Shown here piece after piece: positions 44,915-53,492 of a stretch of DNA of 64,000 bases (the first letter of the stretch is position 1; each line of letters opens with the position of its first letter). The position numbers were made by a program, and so were the translations under genes. The DNA is from Streptomyces flavotricini (GTDB lineage Bacteria; Actinomycetota; Actinomycetes; Streptomycetales; Streptomycetaceae). The stretch covers positions 4,717,745 through 4,781,744 of the forward strand of contig NZ_JAINUL010000001.1 in NCBI RefSeq assembly GCF_020639365.1. Reading direction: 5' to 3'. The notes beneath the pieces are model-generated. The model ran no database searches and was not told where the DNA came from. It saw only the letters and a program-made list of their open reading frames with translations.

Positions 44915-46425
44915 CGGGTGGTCTTCCTTGCCTTGACAGTGGTGAGGGTGGGGTTTCCGTCGAAGTCGATGCGCAGGCCGGTGATCCGGTCGGCTGCGTG
45001 GACCCGCTGGTCGGTCCGGTACCAGAGCGGGATCAGGGCCAGGTCCGCCATCGCGGTACGGTCCGCGCGGCGCCAGGCGTCGGCGCGCTCGGCCGGGTCC
45101 GTGGAGGCCCGGGCGCGCGCCACCAGGGCGTCGAACTCCGGGTTCACGTACCGGCCTTCGTTGTCGCCGTGGGCGGTGCCCTCGGCGTCGGGCGCGGTGC
45201 ACGAGGAGTGCAGCAGCGGGAAGAGCATGTTGTCGGGGGTCGGGTAGTCGCAGGCCCAGCCGGCCCGGCAGAACCCGGCCGCCGCGACCGAGGTGCGGTG
45301 GTCCACCAGCCCGCGGGCGTCGGTGCGCAGCAGCACGATCCGCCAGCCCAGGACCTCCTCCAGGCCGCGGGCCAGCGCCCTGACCCAGTCGTCGTGCCCG
45401 GCGCCGGTGTTGTACGCGAACTCGACGCGGCTGCCGGGCCCGAGGCCCGCCCGCAGGGCCGCCGCACGGGCCCGCTCGGGGTCGTACGCCGACCAGCCGG
45501 AGTCGGGACCCGGTTCCGCCCGTGGGGTGTGGGCCTTGCCGAACCACGGCGAGAGCAGGGAGTGGGCCGCGCTGCGCCGCCCCTGGAAGTAGGTGTCGAT
45601 CAGCCCCTGGCGGTCGATGGCCGCGGACAGGGCCCGGCGGGCGTCCAGCGAGTCCATCGGCGCCCGGTGGCAGAACGGGATCAGGTAGAAGAGACCGGCG
45701 CCCTCCTGCTCCAGGAAGCCGCCGTGGGCAGCCGCCTCGGCGGTGCGCGCCGGGGGGATCCGGGCGTAGTCGTAGTCGCCGGCCAGGAAGCGCTCGTACT
45801 CGTCGTCCAGGCCGGTGACCGCGTCGAGGATGTCGATGTGCACCTCGCGCACCTCGGGCGCGGGTCCCGTCCACAGGTCGTTGCGCTCCAGCCGGATCGC
45901 CGTCCCGTGCTCCCAGGGGCCGGCCATCTTGAAGGGGCCGTTCCCGATCGGGAGGTCGTTGTACCGCGGGTTCAGTGCCGGGCCGGCGCATTCCGGCACC
46001 GGGCTGAAGATCGGCTGGAGGGTCTTCAGGTCGAACTGCACGTCCGGCTCGGACAGTTCGACCACCAGCGTGGTGTCGTCGACCGCCGTGAAGGAGCGCA
46101 CGCCCGCCAGGTGGTACGCGGTCTCCGTATTCGCCTCGGGGTCCAGCGCCCGGGTCCAGCCGCGTACGAAGCTGTGCGCGGTGACCGGCTCGCCGTTGCT
46201 GAACACCGTTCCGGCGCGCAGCGTGAAGGTCCAGGTCGTGGCGGTCGGATCGCTCTCCCAGGAACGGGCGGTGGCCGGGATCGGCGCGCCGTCCTCGTCC
46301 AGGGCGAGGAGCCCGGTGAACAGGGCCTTGCAGACGAGGATTCCCTCCCCTTCCTGGGCCTTGTACGGGTCGATGGCGGTGGGCTCCGTGATTCCCATCC
46401 GGAACACGGGGTCGTTGGCGTGCAC
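44911..46425 (-). CDS. Extracellular solute-binding protein family 5 homologue lacking a signal peptide
   Basis: This 504-residue homologue of oligopeptide-binding proteins (SBP_bac_5) shows PIPATARSWESDPTATTWTF, then LRAGTVFSNGEPVTAHSFVRG, NGPFKMAGPW and DYPTPDNML. GTG 46425 begins directly with NDPVFRMGITEPTAIDPYKA, the mature start of the fold, so there is no signal peptide or lipobox. No ABC permease or ATPase genes are nearby. As annotated the protein would stay in the cytosol, perhaps as a peptide-binding scaffold or transfer factor. A missed upstream start is unlikely because parS and an untranslated gap lie there. The stop overlaps the next gene by 4 bp. Confidence 0.8.
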   Translation of the reverse strand: MHANDPVFRMGITEPTAIDPYKAQEGEGILVCKALFTGLLALDEDGAPIPATARSWESDPTATTWTFTLRAGTVFSNGEPVTAHSFVRGWTRALDPEANTETAYHLAGVRSFTAVDDTTLVVELSEPDVQFDLKTLQPIFSPVPECAGPALNPRYNDLPIGNGPFKMAGPWEHGTAIRLERNDLWTGPAPEVREVHIDILDAVTGLDDEYERFLAGDYDYARIPPARTAEAAAHGGFLEQEGAGLFYLIPFCHRAPMDSLDARRALSAAIDRQGLIDTYFQGRRSAAHSLLSPWFGKAHTPRAEPGPDSGWSAYDPERARAAALRAGLGPGSRVEFAYNTGAGHDDWVRALARGLEEVLGWRIVLLRTDARGLVDHRTSVAAAGFCRAGWACDYPTPDNMLFPLLHSSCTAPDAEGTAHGDNEGRYVNPEFDALVARARASTDPAERADAWRRADRTAMADLALIPLWYRTDQRVHAADRITGLRIDFDGNPTLTTVKARKTTR

Positions 46426-46528
46426 GTGGGGCTCTTTCCGCGGTCGGTGGAGTGAGGGGAGTCGGGTGAAGTCACCGCTGACGGACGATGTTTCACGTGA
46501 AACATCGCCCCGGTCGGTGCGCGGCCGG
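46426..46528 (-). promoter_or_regulatory. Intergenic gap with parS, possible internal promoter
   Basis: This 103-bp gap is the largest break in the minus-strand operon. It contains parS (46489-46504) and the ribosome site of the binding-protein gene (GAAAGAGCCCC). An internal promoter could be present, but none is clear. Confidence 0.4.
46489..46504. other. parS: parS centromere-like ParB-binding site
   Basis: TGTTTCACGTGAAACA is a perfect 16-bp palindrome identical to the bacterial parS consensus; flanking GA/TC extends it to 20 bp. ParB binds such sites, which cluster around oriC in Streptomyces, for chromosome segregation into spores. It is in the non-coding gap between the ATP-grasp and binding-protein genes. 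No other copy was noticed in the window. Confidence 0.93.
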
Positions 46529-47809
46529 TCAGGCGGCCGGTACGACGACCACGTCGAGCCGCTCGTCGAGGTCGGCGGCGATCCGCTCCACCCGGTCGAT
46601 GTCGGCGGCGCTGCGGTAGGGCGCGGCCACCGCGAGGGAGCCGGCGATCTCGTACCAGCCCTCGGGGGCGCGCCGCAGCCGGTCGCCCGGCTTCGAGGCG
46701 GGGATGTACGAGCGGAAGTACGGGGAGTGCGTCGCGTCGCCGGAGTTGTTGCGGACGAGCGTCCCGGTCCGGTAGGCGAACTTGATGCAGGTGGCGGCGC
46801 GCGGGGTCGCGGCCCGGACCACCTCGCCGTCCAGGAGCGTGCCGAGGGCGTACGCGTCGTCCCCGGCGAGGACCGCCTTGGCGTAGAGGCGGACCGCGTC
46901 GATGCCGTGGACCTCGCGCAGGTTGCGGTAGTTCTGGCCGCCGCTCATGCGGGTGGCGAACTCCACGACCCGGTAGCGGCCCTCGGAGTCCTGCCGGAAC
47001 TCGGCGTTGAACAGGCAGTGCCGCACGCCCAGACCCGCCACGATGCCCTCGGCGACCGCGACCAGCTCCGGCTCCTCCTCCGGGGTGCGGAACGGGAGGG
47101 TGTAGAAGTCCTCCTCGAAGTACGGGCCCGGCATCTGCATCTTGTTGGTGACGCCGACCAGGTGGAAGGTCCCGTCCAGGACCACCCCGTCGAGGGTGAC
47201 CTCCTTGCCCGGGAGGAACTCCTCCAGCAGCGCGATCTCGGGGCCCTCGCTGGGGAAGTAGCCGCCCCACTCCTCGGCGAGCCGGGCCACGTCGGTCAGC
47301 GCCCGCTCCAGCTCGGCGCGGTCGCGGACCAGGCTGACGCCGATGCTGGCGGCCAGTGCGCTCGGCTTGACGATGAAGGGGTAGGTGAAGGCCTCCGCGG
47401 CGGCGAGACCGGCCTCGACCCCGTCAACGCCCGCGAACCGCGGGCCCGGCAGGCCGTGCCGCTCCAGGAAGGAGCGCTGGAGCTGCTTGTCGCGGGAGAT
47501 CAGATCGGCCTCGGGACGCGGCCAGGCGTGCCCGAGGAGCTGGTTGACCCGGGAGGTGACGGCGATGTCGCTGTCGTAGAAGGTGATCGCCGAGGCGATG
47601 CCCAGCCGGCGGGCCGCGGTCGCGCAGAACTCGGCGAGCTCCGCGCCCTCCAGCCCCTCCGGGACCGGCACGACGTTCGCGAACCGGCCGTCGTCGGCGG
47701 CCTGCGCGACCCGGGTCGCCAGGTGGATCTCCAGACCCATCCGCTCCAGGGTCTCGATGTGTTCGCGGTGCCACGCGTACGTGTTCCGCATGATCAGGAG
47801 GATCTTCAT
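46529..47809 (-). CDS. ATP-grasp carboxylate-amine ligase, copy 1
   Basis: This is a 426-residue ATP-grasp protein. The N-terminal domain (MKILLIMRNTYAWHREHIET) is followed by the ATP-binding fold: FIVKPSALAASIGVSLVRD is the nucleotide loop, GKEVTLDGVVLDG the central strand, and CLFNAEFRQDSEGRYRVVEF the Mg-binding Glu/Asn region with MSGGQNYRN. Such stand-alone ligases form peptide or amide bonds between free amino acids through acyl phosphates. ATG 47809 overlaps the second ATP-grasp gene by 4 bp. It likely joins building blocks of the pathway product. Confidence 0.9.
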   Translation of the reverse strand: MKILLIMRNTYAWHREHIETLERMGLEIHLATRVAQAADDGRFANVVPVPEGLEGAELAEFCATAARRLGIASAITFYDSDIAVTSRVNQLLGHAWPRPEADLISRDKQLQRSFLERHGLPGPRFAGVDGVEAGLAAAEAFTYPFIVKPSALAASIGVSLVRDRAELERALTDVARLAEEWGGYFPSEGPEIALLEEFLPGKEVTLDGVVLDGTFHLVGVTNKMQMPGPYFEEDFYTLPFRTPEEEPELVAVAEGIVAGLGVRHCLFNAEFRQDSEGRYRVVEFATRMSGGQNYRNLREVHGIDAVRLYAKAVLAGDDAYALGTLLDGEVVRAATPRAATCIKFAYRTGTLVRNNSGDATHSPYFRSYIPASKPGDRLRRAPEGWYEIAGSLAVAAPYRSAADIDRVERIAADLDERLDVVVVPAA

Positions 47810-49077
47810 GACGCGGTCTTTCCGTGGGAGGCGTGCAGGGGGGTCGTGACGACGGTGACCTTCTCGGTGAGCCGCTCGGCGGTGGCGACGGCGGCCTCGG
47901 TGTCCGCTCCGGTGACCAGCACCTGGCCGACCCGGTCCCAGTTGCCGCGCAGCTCCCCGACGCTGTCGCCGGGCCGCACGGTGGTCTCGACGTCGATGAC
48001 GTCGGGCAGGGCCCGGGCGTCGTCCGCGCCCTGGATCTCCACGACCGTGCCCGGCTCGGCGGACAGGAAGCGGGTGGCCGCCGCGTGGCGGGGGAGGGGG
48101 CGCTCGGCGAGGGCCGGGATCAGCCCGAACTGCCAGGCCACGATCCACTCTTCGAGGTCGATGCCGTAGGCCGAGTCCAGCAGGTCGAAGATCCGGTCGC
48201 CGCCCATGCGGTTGTGGCTCTCGATGATCTGCGGGCCCGTCGGGGACAGCCGCAGCTCGGTGTGGGCGGCTCCGTCGGTCAGGCCCATCGCGTCGAGGAA
48301 AAGGGCGACCGCCTCCTCGACGCGCCCCTCGTCCACCGGGTCGAGGCGGGCCGGCAGGGCGTGGCCGAGCTCGATGAACCCGCCGCCGGTGAGCTTCTCG
48401 GTCACCGCCAGGACGATGTGCCGGCCGGCGAAGGAGAAGCTCTCGACGCTGTATTCGGGGCCGGGGATGTACTGCTCGGCGATGAACCGGCCGATGGTGA
48501 AGAACGCTCCCCACTGGAGGTCGGTGCGGGCCCGCAGGGCCTCCACCCCGGCCCAGGCCTCGGCGGCCTGCTCCGGCCCGTCGATCCGTACGACGCCCAG
48601 GCTGGCGGTGGCGTCGACGGGCTTGAGCACGAAGGGGTAGCCGTGCTCCGCGCCGAAGGCGGTCAGGGCCTCGGCGCTGTCGACCTCGGCGGCGGCCACC
48701 GACAGGGCCCGCACCTGCGGGGAGGGGGAAGCGGCCAGGTGACGGCGCATCGCGTGCTTGTCGCGCAGCAGCTCGGCGACCTCCTCGGAGGTGTTGCCGA
48801 GCCCCAGGTGGTCGCTGATCCGGCCGGCCGGGACCAGGCCCGGCTCGGTGATCGAGGCGACCCGGGTGAACCCGTACGCCCGCTGAGCGGCCTCCACCAG
48901 CGGCCGGGTGACGTCCCAGTCGGTGTAGTCGGCGATCAGGACGGCCTCGGCCAGCGCGGCGGCCTCGGGCACGAACTGGTCCTTGTGCTGGATCAGCACG
49001 AAGCGGATTCCGAGGGCCGCCGCCTTGCGCAGCGTCTGTATCCGTCCGCCGACGACGAGAAGCATGTGTTCGGTCAT
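47806..49077 (-). CDS. ATP-grasp carboxylate-amine ligase, copy 2
   Basis: This 423-residue ATP-grasp ligase begins MTEHMLLVVGGRIQTLRKAA. It has FVLKPVDATASLGVVRIDG as the nucleotide loop, EYSVESFSFAGRH and the metal-site HTELRLSPTGPQIIESHNRM. It resembles dipeptide ligases and biosynthetic ATP-grasp proteins and is distinct from copy 1. It is the first gene of the minus-strand operon, transcribed from the divergent promoter region at 49078-49313. Two different ligases imply at least two peptide-type bonds, or one bond and one amidation. Confidence 0.9.
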   Translation of the reverse strand: MTEHMLLVVGGRIQTLRKAAALGIRFVLIQHKDQFVPEAAALAEAVLIADYTDWDVTRPLVEAAQRAYGFTRVASITEPGLVPAGRISDHLGLGNTSEEVAELLRDKHAMRRHLAASPSPQVRALSVAAAEVDSAEALTAFGAEHGYPFVLKPVDATASLGVVRIDGPEQAAEAWAGVEALRARTDLQWGAFFTIGRFIAEQYIPGPEYSVESFSFAGRHIVLAVTEKLTGGGFIELGHALPARLDPVDEGRVEEAVALFLDAMGLTDGAAHTELRLSPTGPQIIESHNRMGGDRIFDLLDSAYGIDLEEWIVAWQFGLIPALAERPLPRHAAATRFLSAEPGTVVEIQGADDARALPDVIDVETTVRPGDSVGELRGNWDRVGQVLVTGADTEAAVATAERLTEKVTVVTTPLHASHGKTAS

Positions 49078-49313
49078 GGCCAGAACTCTGCAGCAGGATT
49101 CCGGGCCGGGAAATGGATTCGGACTGGCACAAGCGTGCCCGGCACGAATGACGCAGCAGCCCCTTTCAAGTGATCTTGAAGTGGGTGCCCGGGCAGGAAT
49201 GTGCCAGCCCCCTTTGTGCCAGCCCTCAGCCCTGGGCAGGGCCTTGACCGGCGGGTTTCATGGTGAACGCCACCGCATCCGTGATGCTTTACCCGATCGA
49301 GAAGGAGCCCCCC
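49078..49313. promoter_or_regulatory. Central divergent promoter region with repeated operator-like motif
   Basis: It contains CTGGCACAAG (49124-49133) and TTTGTGCCAG (49213-49222, the same motif inverted), plus GTGCCAG at 49201-49207. Palindromes CGTGCC-C-GGCACG (49134-49146) and TTCAAG-TGAT-CTTGAA (49165-49180) lie between. The motif recurs upstream of the TrmB/LuxR regulator. The region drives the biosynthetic operon leftward and the MFS gene rightward. Confidence 0.6.
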
Positions 49314-50558
49314 ATGGCCGGCGAGGACCCCTTGCGCCGACGATTGCAGGACCTGCCCAGAAGTGCCTGGGTGATCTTCTCCGGAATGTTCCTCATCAAA
49401 TTCGGCAATTTCCTGAACGTATTCCTGGTGCTCTTCCTCGTCGCCCGGGGATTCTCCGCGTTCCAGGCCGGCGTGGCCCTCGGCGTGGTCGGAGTCGGCG
49501 CCTTCATCGGCAACGCCGTGGGCGGCGCGGTCGCCGACCGGTTCGGCCGGCGCACCGCCATCGCGGTGTCGATGTTCGGCAGCAGCGCGGCCACCGCCCT
49601 CGTCCCGCTGACGGACGGGCTGATCGCCACCACCGCGCTGGTCGGGCTCGTCGGCGTCTTCGCCCAGCTCTACCGGCCCGCGGCCGGCGCACTGCTCGTC
49701 GACGTGGTCCCCGAGAAGCAGCGGGTGACGGCCTTCGCCGTCCTGCGGCTCGCCATCAACGTCGGCATGGCGGTCGGCCCGCTCGTCGGCGGCCTGCTCA
49801 GCGGGGCCTCGTACACGTACGTCTTCCTCGGCGACGCGCTGTTCTCCTTCGCCTTCGGCGTGCTCGCGCTGAGCACGCTGCCGGGCGGGCGCCCGCCGGT
49901 GGAGGAAGCTCCGGCCGCCCGGAGCGGCAAGGGCAAGGGGGGCTACCGCGAGGTGCTCTCCGACCGCCCGTACCTGCTCTTCCTCGGCTCGATGGTCGCC
50001 GCGACCTTCGTGTACGGGCAGTCCACCGCGACGCTCCCGCTGCACGTCACCGACGCGGGCTTCGACAACAAGGTGTACGGCCTGCTGCTCGGCCTCAACG
50101 CCCTGCTCTGCGTGGTCGTCGAACTCCCGCTCACCAAGCACACCGAGCGCCGCAACCCGCGCCGGGTGATCGCCGCCGGCCTGGCCCTGCTGGGCATCGG
50201 CATGGCCCTCACGGGGGCGATGCAGGCCGTCTGGCTGCTCGCGCTGACGGTGGTGGTGTGGACGGTTGCCGAGACCGTGTACACGCCGATCGCCAACGCG
50301 TACCCCGCCGAGTTCTCACCGGCCCACCTGCGAGGCCGCTACCAGGGCGCCGAGGGCATCGCCCACACCCTCGGCGGCGCCCTCGGCCCGGCCGTGGGCG
50401 GCCTCCTCTACAGCATCTCGCCGCCGCTGCACTGGACCGCCTGCGCGGCCGTCGCCGCCCTCGGCGCCCTCCTGGTCCTGGGCGCCGACCCGGGCCGCCG
50501 CGGGCAGGTGAGCGCCCCGCAGCCCGCGGAAACCCCGCAACCCGCCCCGGCGGCCTGA
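49314..50558 (+). CDS. MFS drug/metabolite exporter
   Basis: This 414-residue major facilitator has about 12 transmembrane helices. The loop 2-3 motif is VADRFGRRTAIAVSMFG and helix 5 contains VGPLVGGLLSG, the drug:H+ antiporter pattern. ATG 49314 is preferred because GAAGGAG sits 6 bp upstream; an in-frame ATG at 49260 would put the ribosome site inside the protein. It heads the plus-strand set divergent from the biosynthetic operon and most likely exports the product or confers self-resistance. Confidence 0.9.
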   Translation: MAGEDPLRRRLQDLPRSAWVIFSGMFLIKFGNFLNVFLVLFLVARGFSAFQAGVALGVVGVGAFIGNAVGGAVADRFGRRTAIAVSMFGSSAATALVPLTDGLIATTALVGLVGVFAQLYRPAAGALLVDVVPEKQRVTAFAVLRLAINVGMAVGPLVGGLLSGASYTYVFLGDALFSFAFGVLALSTLPGGRPPVEEAPAARSGKGKGGYREVLSDRPYLLFLGSMVAATFVYGQSTATLPLHVTDAGFDNKVYGLLLGLNALLCVVVELPLTKHTERRNPRRVIAAGLALLGIGMALTGAMQAVWLLALTVVVWTVAETVYTPIANAYPAEFSPAHLRGRYQGAEGIAHTLGGALGPAVGGLLYSISPPLHWTACAAVAALGALLVLGADPGRRGQVSAPQPAETPQPAPAA

Positions 50559-50673
50559 GGCCCTCCGGCGCCGGATCCGCGGCCCGCGCACCGGCACCCG
50601 CACCCGCACCCGTCCCCGTCCCGGTCCGTCCCCGTACCGGCACCCACCGAGCCCACCCGAAAGGCACCCGCGC

Positions 50674-51303
50674 ATGACCACCAGCACCACCACCGGCAGC
50701 GCCGTCACCACCGACGGCGTCCACCGCATCGACATCCCGTCCGCCACCGAGGACCCCGCCGCGTACGTCTCCGCCCTCCTCGAAGTCGCCGGTGAGCGCG
50801 ACGCGTTCGACGTGCTCGCCAAGACCCCCGTCTGGGCGGCGCGGCTCTTCGCCGACCTGCCCACCGACCTCGCCGAGACCGTCCCCGAGCCGGGCGAGTG
50901 GCCCGCCGCCTTCATCGTCGGCCACCTCTTCGACGTCGACATCGTCTACGGCTTCCGCTGGCGCCTCGTGGCCACCGAGGACAACCCCGTCTACCCCGGA
51001 TACGACGAGCAGCTGTGGGCCCCGCTGCCCCGGCTCCCGTTCCGCCAGATGCTCGACGCCTGGACCGGCCTGCGCGCCTCCAACGTCGCCCTCCTCGCCG
51101 CGCTCACGCCCGAGGAGTGGCAGCGCACCGGCCGCCACGGCGAGCAGGGCGGCGAAACGATGGAGGTCATGATCCGCAAGGTCATCGGCCACGACATCGC
51201 GCACATCAACCAGATCTACCGGGCCATCCGCCTCGTGCGCGAGGCCGCCGGCCTCGACGTCGCCGAGCTGGACGCCACGTACGAATCGCTGGGCCTGCGC
51301 TGA
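50674..51303 (+). CDS. DinB-like superfamily protein
   Basis: This 209-residue four-helix-bundle protein of the DinB/DUF664 type has the probable metal ligands His in FIVGHLFDVDIVYGFRW and two His in KVIGHDIAHINQIYR. EWPAAFIVGHLFD is the usual second-helix pattern. Members are metal-dependent thiol transferases or uncharacterised. The N-terminal 25 residues are a polar extension. It lies between the exporter and an oxygenase gene in the same direction and may modify or detoxify a pathway intermediate; substrate unknown. A GC-rich short repeat region (ACCCGC/CCCGTC units, about 50592-50650) precedes it. Confidence 0.78.
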   Translation: MTTSTTTGSAVTTDGVHRIDIPSATEDPAAYVSALLEVAGERDAFDVLAKTPVWAARLFADLPTDLAETVPEPGEWPAAFIVGHLFDVDIVYGFRWRLVATEDNPVYPGYDEQLWAPLPRLPFRQMLDAWTGLRASNVALLAALTPEEWQRTGRHGEQGGETMEVMIRKVIGHDIAHINQIYRAIRLVREAAGLDVAELDATYESLGLR

Positions 51304-51349
51304 AGCCCCGGCGTCCGCCTTCCACCGCCTCCAGAGAGAGAACACCGTC

Positions 51350-52126
51350 GTGACCACCGTTGCCCACAGGCCCGCCCCCGACACCATCACCTCCGTCGGC
51401 CCCGACCTCCGCGACGCCCTGCGCGAGCAGCGCTACGCCCTCGTGCCGGCCGCCGACCTCACCCTGTCGCCCGAGCTCGCCGCCGCCTTCGACGGCCTCC
51501 AGGCCTCCTGGGCCCGGCTCACCCCCGACACCCACTTCGGCGGCGGCGACCGCGCCGTCCGCACCCGCCGCTACAGCGACTTCACCTACGTGCCCGCCAC
51601 CGGCGAGCTCGCCCCGCTCGACCACGTCGCGTACTACCAGAGCGAGGCCATGAACGCCTTCGTGGGCGGCATCGAGCGCCACTTCGGCGACGTCGAGGAG
51701 ACCACGTACCGCAACCCGCTCTTCCAGGCCCTGGTCCGCTACGACTTCGACAACCTGCCGATCGAGGACGAGTACCGCGACCGCGCCTGGGTCTGCCAGA
51801 TCCACCAGATCCGCATCGAGATCAACCCCGGCAAGTACAACGAGCTGGTCCCGGAGGGAATCCACTCCGACGGTTACCCGTGGGCCGGCCTGCACCTCAT
51901 CTCCCGCGTCGACGTCGAGGGCGGCCACAGCACCGTCTTCACCTGGGACGAGGAGCCGCTCGCCAAGGGCACCTTCCTCACCCCGCTCGACTCGCTGATC
52001 TTCGAGGACCGCGCGATGAAGCACCACGTCACCGGCCTCGCCGCGGGCGAGGACAAGGGCGGCTACCGCGACGTCCTCGCGATCTCCTTCTCCCTGCCCG
52101 GCTCCCCCTACGAGACGCTGGTCTGA
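51350..52126 (+). CDS. 2-oxoglutarate/Fe(II)-dependent dioxygenase (amino-acid hydroxylase type)
   Basis: This 258-residue member of the 2OG-Fe dioxygenase family includes free amino-acid hydroxylases such as isoleucine dioxygenase. The facial triad is visible as HSD in VPEGIHSDGYPWAGLHLISR plus the distal His in DRAMKHHVTGL. The 2-oxoglutarate Arg is in GYRDVLAISF. The GTG start follows AGAGAGAGAAC. It could hydroxylate an amino-acid building block or the assembled product. Its stop shares a base with the next ATG (TGATG), so it is coupled to the GNAT gene. Confidence 0.88.
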   Translation: MTTVAHRPAPDTITSVGPDLRDALREQRYALVPAADLTLSPELAAAFDGLQASWARLTPDTHFGGGDRAVRTRRYSDFTYVPATGELAPLDHVAYYQSEAMNAFVGGIERHFGDVEETTYRNPLFQALVRYDFDNLPIEDEYRDRAWVCQIHQIRIEINPGKYNELVPEGIHSDGYPWAGLHLISRVDVEGGHSTVFTWDEEPLAKGTFLTPLDSLIFEDRAMKHHVTGLAAGEDKGGYRDVLAISFSLPGSPYETLV

Positions 52127-52623
52127 TGAGCGCCGCAGCTCTGGCGCTCGAGGAGCCGCACGTGCTGGCCGGGCCGTACGAGCCCGGCGCCCCGGCCACC
52201 GCACCGGCCGTCTCCGCGCCCATGACGGCGGCCGACATCCCGCAGGTGATCGAGCTGCTGCGGGCCGCGGCGCAGGCCGCGTACTGCGAATGGGAGGACG
52301 AGCGGCTCCTCTCCGGGCACCTCGCCCACTCCTCCGACCTGTGCCGGGTGATCCGCACCTCCTCGGGCCGCGTCGTCGCGGCGCTGCTCGCCGGCTCGTT
52401 CGGCGTACGGGGCAGCATCAGCCACGCCGTGGTCGACCCCGGCCACCGCAGGCTGGGGCTGGCCCGGGTGCTGGCGGTCGACACCCTGGCGGCCTTCCGC
52501 CGCCGCGGGGTCAACCGCATCTTCCTCGCCGTCCTCGACGGGAACGAGGCCGCGACCGGCCTCTGGACGGGCGTGGGCTTCCGCCCGGCCCTGGGGGAGA
52601 GGACCTTCGAATGCGATCTGTAG
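52126..52623 (+). CDS. GNAT-family N-acetyltransferase
   Basis: This is a 165-residue protein. A 30-residue polar leader is followed by the GNAT fold: TAADIPQVIELLRAAAQAAY, then VVDPGHRRLGLARVLAVDTL, which is the acetyl-CoA pyrophosphate loop (R/Q-x-x-G-x-A form), and AVLDGNEAATGLWTGVGFRP. It may acetylate a pathway intermediate or protect the producer by acetylating the product. The 3' end overlaps the AzlC gene by 13 bp. Confidence 0.85.
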   Translation: MSAAALALEEPHVLAGPYEPGAPATAPAVSAPMTAADIPQVIELLRAAAQAAYCEWEDERLLSGHLAHSSDLCRVIRTSSGRVVAALLAGSFGVRGSISHAVVDPGHRRLGLARVLAVDTLAAFRRRGVNRIFLAVLDGNEAATGLWTGVGFRPALGERTFECDL

Positions 52624-53492
52624 CGACGGGCTCCCCGGCCCCGGCGCACCCCGCCGCGGTCGGGGACCCGGGGGCGCGCGGGGCGGGGGCCGTCCGACCG
52701 GCCGCCCCCGTCCCGGCCGCCCCCACCGGGCCGGCCCGCGGGCCGCGGGCTCCGGGCGCCACCCGGGCCGCCTGGGCGGCGGGCTTCGGGCAGGCCGTCC
52801 CCGTGATGCTCGGCTACGTGCCGGTGGCCTTCGCGTTCGGCGTGCTGGGCCACACCGCGGGGCTGCCCTGGTGGGCGATGCTCGCCATGTCGGCCTTCGT
52901 GTACGGCGGTTCCTCGCAGTTCGCGGCCCTCCAGCTGCTGGCCGTCGGCGCCGCCCCGTACGCGATCGTCCTGACCACCTTCGTGGTCAACCTGCGCCAT
53001 CTGCTGCTGTCCGCCGCGATCGCACCCCGGCTCGCCGGGTGGCGCCGCCGCGAGCAGGCGCTCTTCGCGTACGAGCTCACCGACGAGGCCTTCGCGGTGC
53101 ACTCCGCCCAGTACGCGGAGCGCGCCGGGCGCCCCAAGGCCGAGGTCTTCACCTTCAACGCCGCCGTGCACGCCTCCTGGGTGGCGGGCACGCTCGCGGG
53201 CGTGCTGGCCGGGGACCTGGTCACCGACGTGGAGGCGCTGGGCCTCGACTACGCCCTGCCCGCCATGTTCATGGCCCTGCTGGCGGCCGGGATCGTCGCC
53301 GACCGGCGAGGGCTGGCCGTCGCGGTGGTCGCGGGCGGCGGGGCGGTGGGCCTGACCCTGCTCGGCCTCCAGTACTGGGCCGTACTCGTCGCGGCGGCCG
53401 TCGCGGCCACCTTCGGCCTGGCCATCGCACCCCGCGAGGGGCGCCGCGAAGACACCGACGAACCCGGTACGGAAGGAGCGGTGGGCCGATGA
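52611..53492 (+). CDS. azlC: AzlC-family amino-acid exporter, large subunit
   Basis: This 293-residue membrane protein has a 45-residue Pro/Ala-rich N-terminal extension, then the AzlC core with GFGQAVPVMLGYVPVAFAFG, MSAFVYGGSSQFAALQLL and VVNLRHLLLSAAIAP as the usual motifs. AzlC pairs with the small AzlD subunit to export branched-chain amino acids and analogues. ATG 52611 overlaps the GNAT gene by 13 bp; AzlD follows with a 4-bp overlap. Position in the cluster suggests export of an amino-acid-like product. Confidence 0.88.
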   Translation: MRSVATGSPAPAHPAAVGDPGARGAGAVRPAAPVPAAPTGPARGPRAPGATRAAWAAGFGQAVPVMLGYVPVAFAFGVLGHTAGLPWWAMLAMSAFVYGGSSQFAALQLLAVGAAPYAIVLTTFVVNLRHLLLSAAIAPRLAGWRRREQALFAYELTDEAFAVHSAQYAERAGRPKAEVFTFNAAVHASWVAGTLAGVLAGDLVTDVEALGLDYALPAMFMALLAAGIVADRRGLAVAVVAGGGAVGLTLLGLQYWAVLVAAAVAATFGLAIAPREGRREDTDEPGTEGAVGR

